Of a stretch of DNA of 64,000 bases, positions 56,815 to 64,000 are shown one piece after another. Made by a program: the position numbers and the translations under genes. Within the stretch, counting starts at the first letter, position 1. Each line of letters begins with the position of its first letter. A model generated the notes under the pieces. That model worked only from the letters and a program-made list of their open reading frames with translations. It had not been told where the DNA came from and made no database searches. The DNA is from Pelagibius marinus (lineage in GTDB: Bacteria; Pseudomonadota; Alphaproteobacteria; Kiloniellales; Kiloniellaceae). The stretch covers positions 372,001 through 436,000 of the forward strand of contig NZ_JACSDK010000009.1 in the NCBI RefSeq assembly GCF_014925385.1. Direction: 5' to 3'.

Positions 56815-57399
56815 ATGTCACTTGGAACCGTAATCGGCGCCCTCGTCGGGCTCGCCCTGCTGCTGCTGATCTGGGCAGTGCTGATCTACAACCGCCTGGT
56901 CGCCCGCAAGCAGCAGACCGAGGAAGGCTGGAGCGGCATCGACGTCCAGCTGAAGCGGCGCTCTAACCTGATCCCCAACCTGGTGGAGACGGTGAAGGCC
57001 TATACCAGCCACGAGCGCCGCACCCTGGAAGAGCTCACCCAGCTGCGCGGCCAGGCCCTGGCCGCCGAGAACGCCCCGGCCGGCGCCCGCGCCGCGGTGG
57101 AGACGCGCCTGGGCGGCGCCCTGGGGCATCTCTTCGCCGTGGCCGAGAACTATCCCGACCTGAAGGCCAGTAACAACTACCTGGCCCTGCAGGAAGAGCT
57201 GAGCGACATCGAGAACCATATCCAGATGGCCCGGCGCTACTACAACGGCTCGGTGCGCAACCTCAACACCCTGATCGGGTCCTTCCCGAGCAACCTCATC
57301 GCCCAGCGTTTCGGCTTCGTGGAGGCCGAGTACTATGAAGTGGACAGCGCCGCCGACCGCGTGCTGCCGGAGGTCCGCTTCGGGGAGGGCGGGACATGA
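56815..57399 (+). CDS. lemA: LemA family membrane-anchored protein
   Basis: The 194-residue product has one N-terminal span (about 6-26, GTVIGALVGLALLLLIWAVL) and then the LemA helical domain: YNRLVARKQQTEEGWSGIDVQLKRRSNLIPNLVETVKAY, NNYLALQEELSDIENHIQMARRYYNGSVRNLNTLIGSFPSNLIA. Most of LemA lies outside the membrane; function is unknown. GGGAG lies six bases before the ATG at 56815. It overlaps the start of the first DUF2207 gene by four bases (ATGA), so it is coupled to it. Confidence 0.94.
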   Translation: MSLGTVIGALVGLALLLLIWAVLIYNRLVARKQQTEEGWSGIDVQLKRRSNLIPNLVETVKAYTSHERRTLEELTQLRGQALAAENAPAGARAAVETRLGGALGHLFAVAENYPDLKASNNYLALQEELSDIENHIQMARRYYNGSVRNLNTLIGSFPSNLIAQRFGFVEAEYYEVDSAADRVLPEVRFGEGGT

Positions 57400-59354
57400 C
57401 CGGCCTCTGCCTGCGGCGCGCGCTCGTCGCGCTGCTCGCCCTCTTCGTCCTGGCCGCACCGGCCGCCGCGCAGGAGGACAACGACCGCATCCCGCGCTTC
57501 GCCGCCACCATCGTGGTCCAGGACAACGGCGACCTGACGGTCACCGAGGAGATCGACTTCCTGGTCATGCCCGGCAGCGAGAAGCACGGCATCTACCGCG
57601 ACTTCCCCACCACCTACCGCGACGCCCTGGGCCTCAACACGCGGGTCGGCTTCGAGCTGCTGGAGGTCACGCGCAATGGCCGGGCGGAGCCCTATCTCCT
57701 GCAGCAGGCCGGCGCGGGCATACGCATACGCATCGGCGCCGCCGACGTGCTGATCGGCGAAGGCATCCACCGCTACAGCCTGACCTACCGCACCAGCCGC
57801 CAGCTGTTCTTCAACGCGGAGTCCGACGAGGTCTACTGGAACGTCACCGGCAACGACTGGGCCCATCCCATCGACCGCTCCGAGGCGACGGTTCATTTGC
57901 CGGCCGGTGCGCCGGTCGTCGACACCGCCGTCTTCACCGGCTACCTGGGCGAAGACGGCGCGGAAGCCACGGTCGGGCGCAGCGACGGCGGCGCGGTCAC
58001 CTTCGCCACAACGCGGACGCTGGAGCCCGGCGAGGGCCTGACCATCGTCGTCGCCTTCCCCAAGGGCTTCGTGCCGCAGCCGGGCAGCGGCGAGCGCCTG
58101 GCCGCCGGCCTGCACGACAACCTGGGCCTGCTGGTCGGCGCTGTCGGCCTGCTGGTGGTCTTCGCCTTCTTCTACCTGCAATGGCGCGCCGTCGGCCGCG
58201 ACCCCGACGCCGGCGTCATCGTACCGCGTTTCGAAGCGCCGCGCGGCCTCTCCCCGGCGGGCACGGGCTACGTCTGGGCGCGCTGCCGCGGCACCACCCT
58301 GCCGACCGCCCAGGCCTTCACCGTCGCGCTGACCAGCCTGGCCATCAAGGGACGGCTGACCATCGAAGAGGACGACAAGACCTACGTCCTGGAAGGCCGG
58401 CCCCGGGCCGAGGGGGAGACGCCCGCCCGCCTGCCGGGCGGCGAGGCGGCCGCCCTCTCGCGGCTCTTCCCGCTGGGCAACGAGAAGGTGGAGATCGAGC
58501 GCGCCTACGACGCCAAGATCGAAACCGCTGCCGACAAGGTGATGGCGGCCCTGAAGCGCGAGCACGCCAAGGTCTACTTCAAGCACAACACCTGGCACTG
58601 GCTGGGCGGCGTGGTGCTCGCCCTGCTGGGCATCGCCGCGGCGCTGACCCTGCAGTTCGGCGATATCGAGTTCCTCTTCATGGTTGCCTTCGGCATCATC
58701 TTCATCGGTGGCTTCACAACGCCCGCCGCGCTGATCGCCTACAAGCTGTCACCGCTGTGGGCGCAGGCCCTGAGCGGCGACACCAGGAACCTGGCCGGCA
58801 CCATCTTCGGCAGCATCTTCATCCTGCCCTTCTTTGTGCCGGCCCTGGGCGGGGTCTACCTGATCTTCCAGGAGTTCGGCCTGCTGATGGCGCTGCTGGT
58901 GGGCCTCTACATCTTCCTCGTCGTACTGTTCTGGTTCCTCATGAAGGCGCCGACCCACCTGGGCCGCGACCTGCGCGACGAGATCGAGGGCTACCGCCTC
59001 TACCTCTCCGTCGCCGAAGCCAGCCAGATGAACCTGCTGACCGCCGAGCCGGAGATGACCCTGGACCTCTTCGAGCACCACCTGCCCTACGCCATGGCCC
59101 TGGGCGTCGAGGAGCAGTGGACCCGCCGCTTCACCGAGAACGCCAGCGCCGCGGTTCAGCAGGCCGCCGAAAGCGGCCGCAACTGGTACCGCTCCAGGTC
59201 CGGCCCCCGCAGTTTCACCGGCATGGCTCCCGCCCTGGCGAGCGGGCTCAGCCGCACGCTATCCAGCGCCGCGTCCCCGCCCAGCAGCAGCTCGTCGTCC
59301 GGCGGCGGCTCCTCGGGCGGCGGCGGCGGCGGTGGCGGCGGCGGCAGCTGGTAG
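57396..59354 (+). CDS. DUF2207 membrane protein, copy 1
   Basis: The 652-residue product has a signal peptide (cleavage near AAAQED, about residue 25), an extracytoplasmic DUF2207 beta domain (about 30-235, FAATIVVQDNGDLTVTEEIDF, HGIYRDFPTTY, VTGNDWAHPID), a span at about 245-267, a cytoplasmic domain with SLAIKGRLTIEE, more spans, and a tail ending in Gly-rich GGGGGGSW. Gly-rich-W tails are usual in this family. Function unknown, often next to LemA. Its ATG overlaps the lemA stop. Confidence 0.92.
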   Translation: MTGLCLRRALVALLALFVLAAPAAAQEDNDRIPRFAATIVVQDNGDLTVTEEIDFLVMPGSEKHGIYRDFPTTYRDALGLNTRVGFELLEVTRNGRAEPYLLQQAGAGIRIRIGAADVLIGEGIHRYSLTYRTSRQLFFNAESDEVYWNVTGNDWAHPIDRSEATVHLPAGAPVVDTAVFTGYLGEDGAEATVGRSDGGAVTFATTRTLEPGEGLTIVVAFPKGFVPQPGSGERLAAGLHDNLGLLVGAVGLLVVFAFFYLQWRAVGRDPDAGVIVPRFEAPRGLSPAGTGYVWARCRGTTLPTAQAFTVALTSLAIKGRLTIEEDDKTYVLEGRPRAEGETPARLPGGEAAALSRLFPLGNEKVEIERAYDAKIETAADKVMAALKREHAKVYFKHNTWHWLGGVVLALLGIAAALTLQFGDIEFLFMVAFGIIFIGGFTTPAALIAYKLSPLWAQALSGDTRNLAGTIFGSIFILPFFVPALGGVYLIFQEFGLLMALLVGLYIFLVVLFWFLMKAPTHLGRDLRDEIEGYRLYLSVAEASQMNLLTAEPEMTLDLFEHHLPYAMALGVEEQWTRRFTENASAAVQQAAESGRNWYRSRSGPRSFTGMAPALASGLSRTLSSAASPPSSSSSSGGGSSGGGGGGGGGGSW

Positions 59355-59377
59355 CCGCGCTCACCTGGAGATCCCTC

Positions 59378-61372
59378 ATGCGCCTCACACGGCACCTTTC
59401 TCTCCCCGGCCTGCCCCTGGGCTTGCTCCTGGGTCTGCTGCTCGCCTGCCTGGCGCCGCCCGCCAGCGCCCAGGACACCGACCCCGACCGTATCCCGCGT
59501 TTCGCCGCCGACATCGTGATCGAAGAGAGTGGCGATTTCCTGGTGACCGAGGAAATCGACTTCCTGGTCACGCCGGGCAGCAGGAAGCACGGCATCTACC
59601 GCGACTTCCCCACCACCTACAGCGGCTTCCTGGGGCTGCGCGACACGGTCGGCTTCGAGGTGCAAAAGGTGTCCCGCGACGGCGGGATGGAGCCCTACGT
59701 CCTTATCGAGGGGCCCGCCGGGGTGCGCCTGCGCATCGGGCGCGAGAACCTGCTGCTGCCCGCAGGCCTGCACCACTACCGCATCACCTACCGCACCAGC
59801 CGGCAACTGTTCTTCCACAGCGCCCGCGACGAGATCTACTGGGACGTCACCGGCAACGACTGGGCTCATCCGATCGACCACGCCGAGGCCACCATCCACC
59901 TGCCGCCGGGTGCCGTCGCCCGGGAGACCGCCGGCTATACCGGCTATGCCGGCGAAGACGGCAAGGACTACATCGAGAGCGTGCAGGCCGACGGCTCGGT
60001 CTATTTCGCCACGACCCGCAGCCTCCAGCCCGGCGAGGGGCTGACCATCGCAGTGGCCTTCCCCAAGGGCTACGTGAAGGAGCCGAGCTTCGGGGAGAAG
60101 CTGGGCCGCGCCGTCGCCGACAACCTGGGCCCGCTGGTCGCCTTCCTGGGCCTCGTCGTCGTCTTCTTCTACTTCCTGATCCAATGGCGCCGCGTCGGCC
60201 GCGACCCGGAGGCCGGCGTGATCATCCCGCTGTTCGAGGCGCCCGAGGATCTGTCGCCGGCGGCCACCGGCTACATCTGGGCCGCCACCCAGGGCAGCTC
60301 CTTCGGCAATACCAAGGCTTTCACCGTCGCCCTCACCAGCCTCGCCATCAAGGGGCTGCTGACCATCGACGAAAAGGGCAGCAAGTACACCGTGACCCGC
60401 GAGCCCGGGAAAGCGTCAGCCGAGAAGCTGCCGCCGGGCGAGGCGGCGGTCATGGAGGCGATGTTTCCCGGCGACCAGGAGAGCACGGTCATCAGGCCCA
60501 AGTACACGGAGGCCATCGGCTCGGCGGTCAAGCGCATCGGCGATGTGCTGCGCCGCGAGTACGACAAGGTCTACTTCCGTCACAACATGGGGTTCTGGTT
60601 CCTGGGCGTGCTGCTGGCGGTGGCCAGCGCGGTCGGCGGCCTGCTGATCCGGGCCGGTAACCTCGACCTGCTGCCCTTCATCGGCCTGGGCGGCCTCTTC
60701 GGCATCGTCTTCTCCATCCCGGTGGTGCTCATCGCCCGGCAGATCGTCTGGGACCTGGCCGCGGTGCTGCGCGGCGAGACGAAGCTGTCCTGGGGCGCGG
60801 TCATCATGCTGTTGTTCATCATCCCCTTCATGGTGCCCGGCCTCGCCGCCCTCTACTTCACCTACGACACCTTCGGGCTGCCGCTGGCACTGCTGGTCAT
60901 CGCCCATCTCGCCAACCTGACGCTGTTCTGGTTCCTGCTGAAGGCGCCGACGCGCCTGGGCCGCGACCTGCTGGACCAGATCGAGGGCTACCTGCTCTAC
61001 CTCACGGTGGCCGAGAAGGACCGCCTCAACATGCTGACCGCCGAGCCGGAGATGACGGTGGAACTCTTCGAGTACCACCTGCCCTACGCCATGGCGCTGG
61101 ATGTGGAGAAGGAGTGGACCGCGCGCTTCACCGCCAGCGCCAGCGCGGCGGCCCGGGAAGCGGCGGTACAGCGCCAGCGGCGCTGGTACCACACGCGCGA
61201 CCGCGGCAGCCTCTCCGACATCTCCCGCGCGACCAGCGGCCTGGCCGCGGGGCTCAGCAGCACGCTGAGCACCGCCTCGACGCGGCCCAGCAGCAGCGGC
61301 GGCTCCAGCGGCTCCTCGGGCGGCGGCTCCTCGGGCGGTGGCGGCGGTGGCGGCGGCGGCGGCAGCTGGTAG
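59378..61372 (+). CDS. DUF2207 membrane protein, copy 2
   Basis: The 664-residue product is a tandem paralogue of the preceding gene, with the same order: signal peptide (cleavage near ASAQDT), DUF2207 domain (ITEEIDFLVTPG-like, HGIYRDFPTTY, VTGNDWAHPID), span near 250-272, SLAIKGLLTIDEKG, further spans and a Ser/Gly-rich GGGGGGSW tail. CTGGAG lies seven bases before the ATG at 59378. The longer in-frame reading upstream (from 57335) runs through copy 1 in another frame and is rejected. The pair clearly arose by duplication. Confidence 0.92.
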   Translation: MRLTRHLSLPGLPLGLLLGLLLACLAPPASAQDTDPDRIPRFAADIVIEESGDFLVTEEIDFLVTPGSRKHGIYRDFPTTYSGFLGLRDTVGFEVQKVSRDGGMEPYVLIEGPAGVRLRIGRENLLLPAGLHHYRITYRTSRQLFFHSARDEIYWDVTGNDWAHPIDHAEATIHLPPGAVARETAGYTGYAGEDGKDYIESVQADGSVYFATTRSLQPGEGLTIAVAFPKGYVKEPSFGEKLGRAVADNLGPLVAFLGLVVVFFYFLIQWRRVGRDPEAGVIIPLFEAPEDLSPAATGYIWAATQGSSFGNTKAFTVALTSLAIKGLLTIDEKGSKYTVTREPGKASAEKLPPGEAAVMEAMFPGDQESTVIRPKYTEAIGSAVKRIGDVLRREYDKVYFRHNMGFWFLGVLLAVASAVGGLLIRAGNLDLLPFIGLGGLFGIVFSIPVVLIARQIVWDLAAVLRGETKLSWGAVIMLLFIIPFMVPGLAALYFTYDTFGLPLALLVIAHLANLTLFWFLLKAPTRLGRDLLDQIEGYLLYLTVAEKDRLNMLTAEPEMTVELFEYHLPYAMALDVEKEWTARFTASASAAAREAAVQRQRRWYHTRDRGSLSDISRATSGLAAGLSSTLSTASTRPSSSGGSSGSSGGGSSGGGGGGGGGGSW

Positions 61373-61408
61373 GCCCCGCCTCCACGTCCCGGCCTCCAGG
61401 TCCCGGTC

Positions 61409-62638
61409 TCAGGTCCCGGCGTTGCGCAGGTCGGTCTTGGCGGCGGCGGCCGGCGCCGGCAGGGGTTCGGCCAGGGAGGCGGCGGGCGCCCGGTCCCCGC
61501 CCTTCCCGCGGGCGCGGCCCAGCGCGCCGAGGGAGGTTTCAATGGACCCCAGGGTACCCAGCATCATCGCGCCGCTGACGTGGCCCATGTGGGCGATGCG
61601 GATTCCCTTGCCGTTAAGCTCCCCGATGCCCTCGCCCAGCATCACCCCGAAGGTGTCGTTGCAGTAGTCGCGCAGCAGCTGGGGATCGATGCCCTCGCTG
61701 CGCACGGTGGTGACCGAACTGCTGCGCGCCGCCGGGTCCAGCACGTTGAAGGCCAGCACGCCGCCTTCGGCCCAGACCGCGACGGCACGGCGCGTCGCCT
61801 CGCCCAGCAGGCGGTGGCGTTCGAAGACCGCCTCCAGGCCTTCCTCGAACAGCATGTCGATGGCCTGGCGCAGGCCGAAGAGCAGATGTTCGGGCGGGGT
61901 GCCGCAGTACTTCTCGTAGTGCAGCGGCCCTTCGCGCTTGGTCCAGTCCCAATAGGCCGTGCGCAGCCCGGCGCTGCGGTGCGCCGCCAGGGCGCGCGGG
62001 CCCGCCGCGTTGAAGCCCAGGCCCGGCGGACACATCAGGCCCTTCTGGGAGCCGGTGACCGCGACGTCGACGCCCCAGGCCTCCATCTCGAAGGGCATGG
62101 TGGCCAGCGAGGCGATGGCGTCGACCATGAAGAGGGCCCCGTGGCCGGAGGCCCGGATGGCGCGGCCGACCGCGGCCACGTCGTTCATGACGCTGGAGGC
62201 GGTGTCGACCTGGACCATGAGGATGGCCTTGATCTCCCCGGCGCTGTCGGCCTTGAGGCGCGCCTCGACGGCGGCCGGGTCGACGGCGTTGCGGAAGCCG
62301 AAGGACAGCTCCTCGATCTCGATGCCGATGAAGGCGGCCATGTCGCCCCACAGGGTGGCGAAGCGGCCGCTGCCCAGCACCAGCACCTTGTCGCCGCGCG
62401 ACAGGGTGTTGGTCAGCGCCGCTTCCCAGGCGCCGTGGCCGTTGGCGGCGTAGATGTAGCTGCGGCCCGTGGTGGTGCCGAAGAGGCGCTTCAGATCCTC
62501 CAGGCAGCTGCTGGTGATCTCCAGCAGCGGACCGGTGTAGATCTCGACGGCCGGGCGGTGCATGGCGTTCAGCACCGCGTCGGGCACATTGGTGGGACCG
62601 GGGATCGCCAGGTATTCCCGGCCGTGGCGTAGGGTCAT
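61409..62638 (-). CDS. Class V aminotransferase, serine-glyoxylate type
   Basis: The 409-residue product is a PLP-dependent aminotransferase of the serine-glyoxylate/alanine-glyoxylate group, used in the serine cycle and photorespiratory-type glyoxylate handling. It starts HGREYLAIPGPTNVP and has NGHGAWEAALTN, ALFMVDAIASLATMPFEMEAWGVDV and the PLP lysine in TGSQKGLMCPPGL. Pairing with GhrA (32103) would connect glyoxylate, hydroxypyruvate and serine, but the genes are 28 kb apart. A Pro/Ala-rich C-terminus (about 375-409) is extra. Start at 62638 is preferred to an upstream one. Confidence 0.9.
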   Translation of the reverse strand: MTLRHGREYLAIPGPTNVPDAVLNAMHRPAVEIYTGPLLEITSSCLEDLKRLFGTTTGRSYIYAANGHGAWEAALTNTLSRGDKVLVLGSGRFATLWGDMAAFIGIEIEELSFGFRNAVDPAAVEARLKADSAGEIKAILMVQVDTASSVMNDVAAVGRAIRASGHGALFMVDAIASLATMPFEMEAWGVDVAVTGSQKGLMCPPGLGFNAAGPRALAAHRSAGLRTAYWDWTKREGPLHYEKYCGTPPEHLLFGLRQAIDMLFEEGLEAVFERHRLLGEATRRAVAVWAEGGVLAFNVLDPAARSSSVTTVRSEGIDPQLLRDYCNDTFGVMLGEGIGELNGKGIRIAHMGHVSGAMMLGTLGSIETSLGALGRARGKGGDRAPAASLAEPLPAPAAAAKTDLRNAGT

Positions 62639-62832
62639 GAGGCAGGTCCAGCCAATAAAGTTGCGGCCTCGTAAAGTTAGGCCCGCCCCGGGCGCCGGGC
62701 AAGCGGCGCAGGGCCCGCGCATGGCAGGTCTGCGCCATTCCGGGTCGCCGCCAGGATCGCCCCGGCGCGCCCGGCGTACTACTGTAGGATCCTTCCCGAA
62801 TGGTCCGGAATCCGGGCCGATTCACCGGTTGC

Positions 62833-62846
62833 CAGAGCCGGCTCTG
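62833..62846. promoter_or_regulatory. 14-bp palindrome before pabB
   Basis: CAGAGCC/GGCTCTG is a perfect 14-base palindrome ending 16 bases before the pabB GTG. It could be an operator or a hairpin in the leader; there is no functional evidence. Confidence 0.3.
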
Positions 62847-62862
62847 CCGGAGATAAGGTGCC

Positions 62863-64000
62863 GTGCCACAGCGTTTCGTCCTTTTCGATGCCGGCCCGAC
62901 AGGCCGCCCCGCGCTCTTCGCCGAGCCACGGCGGCTAATTGTCGCCTGGTCCGCCGAAGAGGTCCCCGCCGCCCTGGCGGCGCTGCGCCAGGCCCGCGAC
63001 AACGGCCTTTGGCTGGCCGGCGCCTGCAGCTACGAACTGGGCTACCTGCTGGAGCCCAAGCTGGCGCCGCTGCTGCCGCAAGGCCGCCGCCTGCCGCTCA
63101 TCTGTTTCGGCGTCTTCGACGGCCCCGATGAGGAAGCGGCGCAGAAGCTGCTCGCCGCGGCCCGGCGCGACGAAGCCGCCGCGCGCCTCTCGGCGCCGCG
63201 GCCCGACTGGTCCGAGACCGACTACCTGGCCGCCTTCGACCGGGTGGAGGCCTATATCGCCGCCGGCGACATCTACCAGGCCAACCTCACCTTTCCCATG
63301 AGCGCGCGCTACGAGGGACCGCCGCTGGGCCTCTACGCCGCCCTCAGCCGACTGCAACCGGTGCGCCACGGCGCCGTGGTGGCCCTGGGCGAAGGCCCGC
63401 TGCTGCTGTCGCGCTCGCCGGAGCTGTTCTTCCGGGTCGACGCCGAGGGGGTGATCGAGACCCGCCCCATGAAGGGCACCACGCCGCGCGGCGCCAGCCC
63501 GGAAGAGGATCGCGCGCTGGCCGACTTCCTGCGCAGCGACCCCAAGAACCGTGCCGAAAATCTGATGATCGTCGACCTGCTGCGCAACGACATCGGACGG
63601 GTGGCGCGCATCGGCAGCGTCGAGGTGCCGGAACTCTTCACCGTCGAGGACTACGCCACGGTGCACCAGATGACCTCGCTGGTGCGCGCCCGGCTGCGCG
63701 ACGGCATCGGCCTGCCGGAGCTGTTGTACGCGCTCTTTCCCTGCGGCTCGGTCACCGGCGCGCCCAAGGTGCGGGCCATGGAGATCCTGCGCGAGCTGGA
63801 GCCGCAGGCGCGCGATGCCTATTGTGGCGCGATCGGCTGGGCGGGGCCGGACGGCAGCGCCGCCTTCAACGTGGCGATCCGCACCCTCTCGATCTTCGAC
63901 GACGGCGCGGTGACCTTGAACGTCGGCGGCGGCGTGGTCTACGACAGCACCGGCCCGGCCGAATACGAGGAGGCCTTGTGGAAAGCCCGCTATACGAACT
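62863..64000 (+). CDS. pabB: Aminodeoxychorismate synthase component I, 5' part
   Basis: At least 379 residues are present and the reading frame runs off the window end. It starts with GTG at 62863, with GGAGATAAGG upstream. Chorismate-enzyme motifs are GDIYQANLT, SRSPELFF, RPMKGTTPRG, ENLMIVDLLRNDIGRV, VHQMTSLVRARL, FPCGSVTGAPK and YCGAIGW. The lysine in KGT is the active-site residue characteristic of PabB, where TrpE has alanine; this supports folate (p-aminobenzoate) synthesis over tryptophan. A fused PabC lyase domain beyond the window is possible. Confidence 0.92.
   Translation, partial: MPQRFVLFDAGPTGRPALFAEPRRLIVAWSAEEVPAALAALRQARDNGLWLAGACSYELGYLLEPKLAPLLPQGRRLPLICFGVFDGPDEEAAQKLLAAARRDEAAARLSAPRPDWSETDYLAAFDRVEAYIAAGDIYQANLTFPMSARYEGPPLGLYAALSRLQPVRHGAVVALGEGPLLLSRSPELFFRVDAEGVIETRPMKGTTPRGASPEEDRALADFLRSDPKNRAENLMIVDLLRNDIGRVARIGSVEVPELFTVEDYATVHQMTSLVRARLRDGIGLPELLYALFPCGSVTGAPKVRAMEILRELEPQARDAYCGAIGWAGPDGSAAFNVAIRTLSIFDDGAVTLNVGGGVVYDSTGPAEYEEALWKARYTN

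Noticed and set aside
57335-59377. A long in-frame extension upstream of DUF2207 copy 2 that would give a 1345-residue protein
   Set aside because: It overlaps DUF2207 copy 1 in another frame and is Arg/Pro/Gly-rich with no domain, whereas the ATG at 59378 has a good ribosome binding site followed by a signal peptide.

Overview
The window is a high-GC, gene-dense piece of bacterial chromosome, almost certainly from an alphaproteobacterium and most plausibly from the Rhodospirillales sensu lato. The basis is gene order and family content: an rpmH-rnpA-yidD-yidC-engB-argB run, a dnaX-ybaB-recR run, a membrane-anchored CycM-type cytochrome c, DUF2336, Tat-exported PhoD, CtrA-type sites (TTAA-N7-TTAA) and alphaproteobacterial palindromic intergenic repeats. 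No phage, transposase, plasmid, CRISPR or tRNA signature was seen. The one stable RNA gene recognised is the 4.5S/SRP RNA.

Layout. Positions 1-1.5 kb hold a cysteine-rich secreted NPC-repeat protein and a TVP38/TMEM64 membrane protein. 1.7-6.3 kb holds the ribosomal/membrane-insertion/arginine run (rpmH, rnpA, yidD, yidC, engB, argB), driven by a near-consensus promoter. 6.3-9.4 kb is a minus-strand operon of a PAS-GGDEF diguanylate cyclase and a DUF2336 protein, with two perfect CtrA-type boxes upstream. 9.7-12.3 kb is lysine/peptidoglycan synthesis (dapD, dapE). 12.4-14.6 kb is a translation cluster (def, fmt, truA). 14.7-21.5 kb has rmuC, a DUF4139 protein, dnaX-ybaB-recR, the SRP RNA and a DUF6134 protein. 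21.6-26 kb has nudC, kdsB-pheA, cycM and hisN. 26.2-33 kb is a yejABEF-type oligopeptide importer followed by a GhrA-type 2-hydroxyacid dehydrogenase.

33-47 kb is mixed: a MarR regulator, leucyl aminopeptidase, glutathione transferase, a small L7/L12-CTD-like protein next to an orphan TAXI binding protein, a TVP38 plus flavin disulfide reductase pair, an SLC13-type permease, a PAS histidine kinase, PhoD phosphatase and a soluble CZB chemoreceptor. 47-52.4 kb holds a GNAT acetyltransferase, an APH-fold kinase, adenosine deaminase, a PLD-family protein and a DUF1194 secreted protein. 52.6-61.4 kb holds an MFS transporter, a cyanophycin-synthetase-like enzyme, LemA and two tandem DUF2207 membrane proteins ending in Gly-rich-SW tails. 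The window ends with a serine-glyoxylate-type aminotransferase and the 5' part of pabB.

Most of the window is housekeeping. The most unusual signals are tandem repeats that duplicate the last codons plus stop codon of two unrelated genes (argB and the ghrA-like gene), the paired CtrA sites over the diguanylate cyclase operon, the NPC-repeat protein, the L7/L12-like/TAXI pair, and the cyanophycin synthetase-LemA-DUF2207-DUF2207 neighbourhood. All product names rest on reading motifs by eye; no database search was run.
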